Below, one piece after another: positions 32,783 through 34,038 of a DNA stretch of 34,038 nt. Under the pieces are notes generated by a model. The model was not told the origin of the DNA. It worked only from the letters and a program-made list of their open reading frames with translations, and ran no database searches. The DNA is from Paracoccaceae bacterium (lineage in GTDB: Bacteria > Pseudomonadota > Alphaproteobacteria > Rhodobacterales > Rhodobacteraceae). A program made the position numbers and the translations under genes. Where the stretch lies: the NCBI GenBank assembly GCA_021648225.1, contig JAKITE010000015.1, positions 1 through 34,038 of the forward strand. The letters run 5' to 3'. Each line of letters begins with the position of its first letter. The stretch's first letter is position 1.

Positions 32783-34038
32783 CGTTTGAACAGGCTGCCC
32801 AACAGCCCCCGCGCAAATTTGTTGCCCATCTGGGTGCCAAAGGAACGCGAAAACGATTTGGTAAATGCCTGTGCAGGGCTATCGCCTCGGCTGGATTTTT
32901 TCGGTTTGCCCCACGGGGTTCCGCCGGAATACCGCCTTGCAGAACCAAATTCGCGTGGTGGTTCTTGGGTTTCCGGTTCTGCTTCGGCATTGGCGCGTTT
33001 GGCCAAAACCTCAAAAGCACTTTCACGATCAATGGGTTGGTCATAGGCAGCACCCAGCGGCGAATTGGCCATTACGGCCTTGCGTTCAGCCATATTAATC
33101 GGCCCAAGGCGCGAGGATGGCGGCCTGATCAAAGTGCGTTCCACCACCGACGGCACGCCTTTTTTCATCAGAAAGGAAACAACCGCCTCACCCACACCCA
33201 CCTCTTTAATCGCGGTTTCGGTGTCAAATTGAGGATTGGGGCGAAAGGTCTCGGCGGCAGCGCGCAGGGCTTTTTGATCACGCGGCGTATAGGCCCGCAA
33301 CGCGTGTTGCACCCGATTGCCCAATTGGCCCAGAATATCCGACGGCACATCATCGGGCTGCTGAGTAACAAAATAAACCCCGACGCCTTTGGACCGGATT
33401 AATCTTGCCACCTGTTCGACCTTGTCGATCATGGCTTTGGGGGCATCGTCAAATAACAAATGCGCCTCGTCAAAAAAGAACACAAATTTCGGTTTGTCGG
33501 GGTCGCCGACCTCGGGCAGGTTCTCAAACAGCTCCGATAACAGCCAAAGCAAAAAGGTGGCGTATAGACGCGGTGAGGACATCAAACGGTCTGCCGCCAG
33601 AATATTCACCCTGCCCCGACCATCAGCTGTGGTGGCGATCATGTCTTCCAGTTGCAAAGCCGGTTCGCCAAAAAACCGGGCTGCGCCCTGGTTTTCAAGC
33701 ACCAAAAGCCGCCGCTGGATCGCCCCGATGGAGGCTTTGGAAATATTGCCATAACGCAGGCCGATATCGCTGGCGTTTTCGCCCAGCCAAACCAGCAGGG
33801 ATTGCAGGTCTTTCAGGTCCAACAACAACATGCCTTGTTCGTCCGCCATGCGAAACGCGATATTCAAAACGCCCTCTTGGGCCTCGGAAAGTTCCAGCAG
33901 GCGCGACAGCAAAAGCGGCCCCATTTCCGAAATGGTGGTGCGCACAGGATGGCCTTTTTCGCCGAACAGGTCCCAGAATGTTACGGGGAAATCTTCATAG
34001 CCATAATCGTCAAAGCCAATGGTTTTGGCGCGAGAGAT
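32779..34038 (-). CDS. DUF853 / HerA-like ATPase (partial, start outside window)
   Basis: The frame is open to the window edge (419 codons seen), so the N-terminus with Walker A is missing. Visible family segments: FDDYGYEDFPVTFWDLFG at the edge, VRTTISEMGPLLLSR, the Walker B FVFFFDEAHLLF, and VYFVTQQPDDVP, where Gln-Gln is the sensor region. It ends in a basic, Ser-rich tail. These proteins are HerA/FtsK-like ATPases of unknown cellular role. It converges on the CNNM gene; stops overlap at 32779-32782. Confidence 0.9.
   Translation of the reverse strand: MSRAKTIGFDDYGYEDFPVTFWDLFGEKGHPVRTTISEMGPLLLSRLLELSEAQEGVLNIAFRMADEQGMLLLDLKDLQSLLVWLGENASDIGLRYGNISKASIGAIQRRLLVLENQGAARFFGEPALQLEDMIATTADGRGRVNILAADRLMSSPRLYATFLLWLLSELFENLPEVGDPDKPKFVFFFDEAHLLFDDAPKAMIDKVEQVARLIRSKGVGVYFVTQQPDDVPSDILGQLGNRVQHALRAYTPRDQKALRAAAETFRPNPQFDTETAIKEVGVGEAVVSFLMKKGVPSVVERTLIRPPSSRLGPINMAERKAVMANSPLGAAYDQPIDRESAFEVLAKRANAEAEPETQEPPREFGSARRYSGGTPWGKPKKSSRGDSPAQAFTKSFSRSFGTQMGNKFARGLLGSLFKR

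Overview
The window looks like a chromosomal segment of an alphaproteobacterium, most likely of the Rhodobacterales (Roseobacter-like) group. This rests on protein character: a DctB/DctD-type pair, a stand-alone homocysteine methyltransferase with a separate corrinoid protein, DUF1638, aroK-aroB divergent from a conserved exported protein and xerD, and a DUF853 HerA-like ATPase. GC content is moderate and start codons are often backed by GGAG-type ribosome sites. No species can be named from the sequence alone.

Layout. (1) 1-1403: the last codons of a sensor kinase and a DctD-like response regulator that lacks the sigma-54 contact loop. (2) 1413-6110, minus strand: a tightly packed run rnd, cobK-like, sufE, bmt, corrinoid protein, DUF1638. 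Its downstream half looks like a split cobalamin-dependent methionine synthase. (3) 6166-9484: two related DegT-family PLP aminotransferases around a LysR regulator. (4) 9612-19220: a 9.6 kb integrated element in the 3' half of tRNA-Asn, bounded by a 49-bp direct repeat. It carries an integrase, a co-translated unknown gene, an AlpA-like protein, a winged-helix-like protein, five helically phased 17-bp palindromic repeats, large terminase, HNH nuclease, HK97-type major capsid protein, prohead protease, connector, portal, a HIRAN-domain protein and a small unknown protein. It has capsid and packaging genes but no tail, baseplate or lysis genes. That is what a capsid-forming phage satellite would look like, and it is the most interesting object in the window. 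(5) 19326-23833: metallo-hydrolase, orphan EnvZ-like kinase, phosphotransferase and acyl-CoA dehydrogenase. (6) 23944-25422: tRNA-Gly(CCC) followed by a 1.4 kb island bounded by a 23-bp repeat of the tRNA 3' end. The island contains only a DUF4258/HTH toxin-antitoxin-like pair and no integrase. (7) 25613-34038: a radical SAM protein, a secreted-repeat gene broken by an in-frame TAA, aroB-aroK, a small membrane protein, a large exported protein, xerD, a CNNM/CorC membrane protein and a partial DUF853 ATPase.

How parts work together. The bmt/corrinoid/DUF1638 genes, next to a cobalamin-biosynthesis reductase, suggest a B12-centred methionine unit. In the tRNA-Asn element, repeats shared by both ends are likely integrase arm sites. 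The phased repeats before terL are likely a replication origin or a packaging site, and the packed terL-to-portal block would make DNA-filled heads that need tails from a helper phage. These roles are inferred from sequence reading only; no database search was run.
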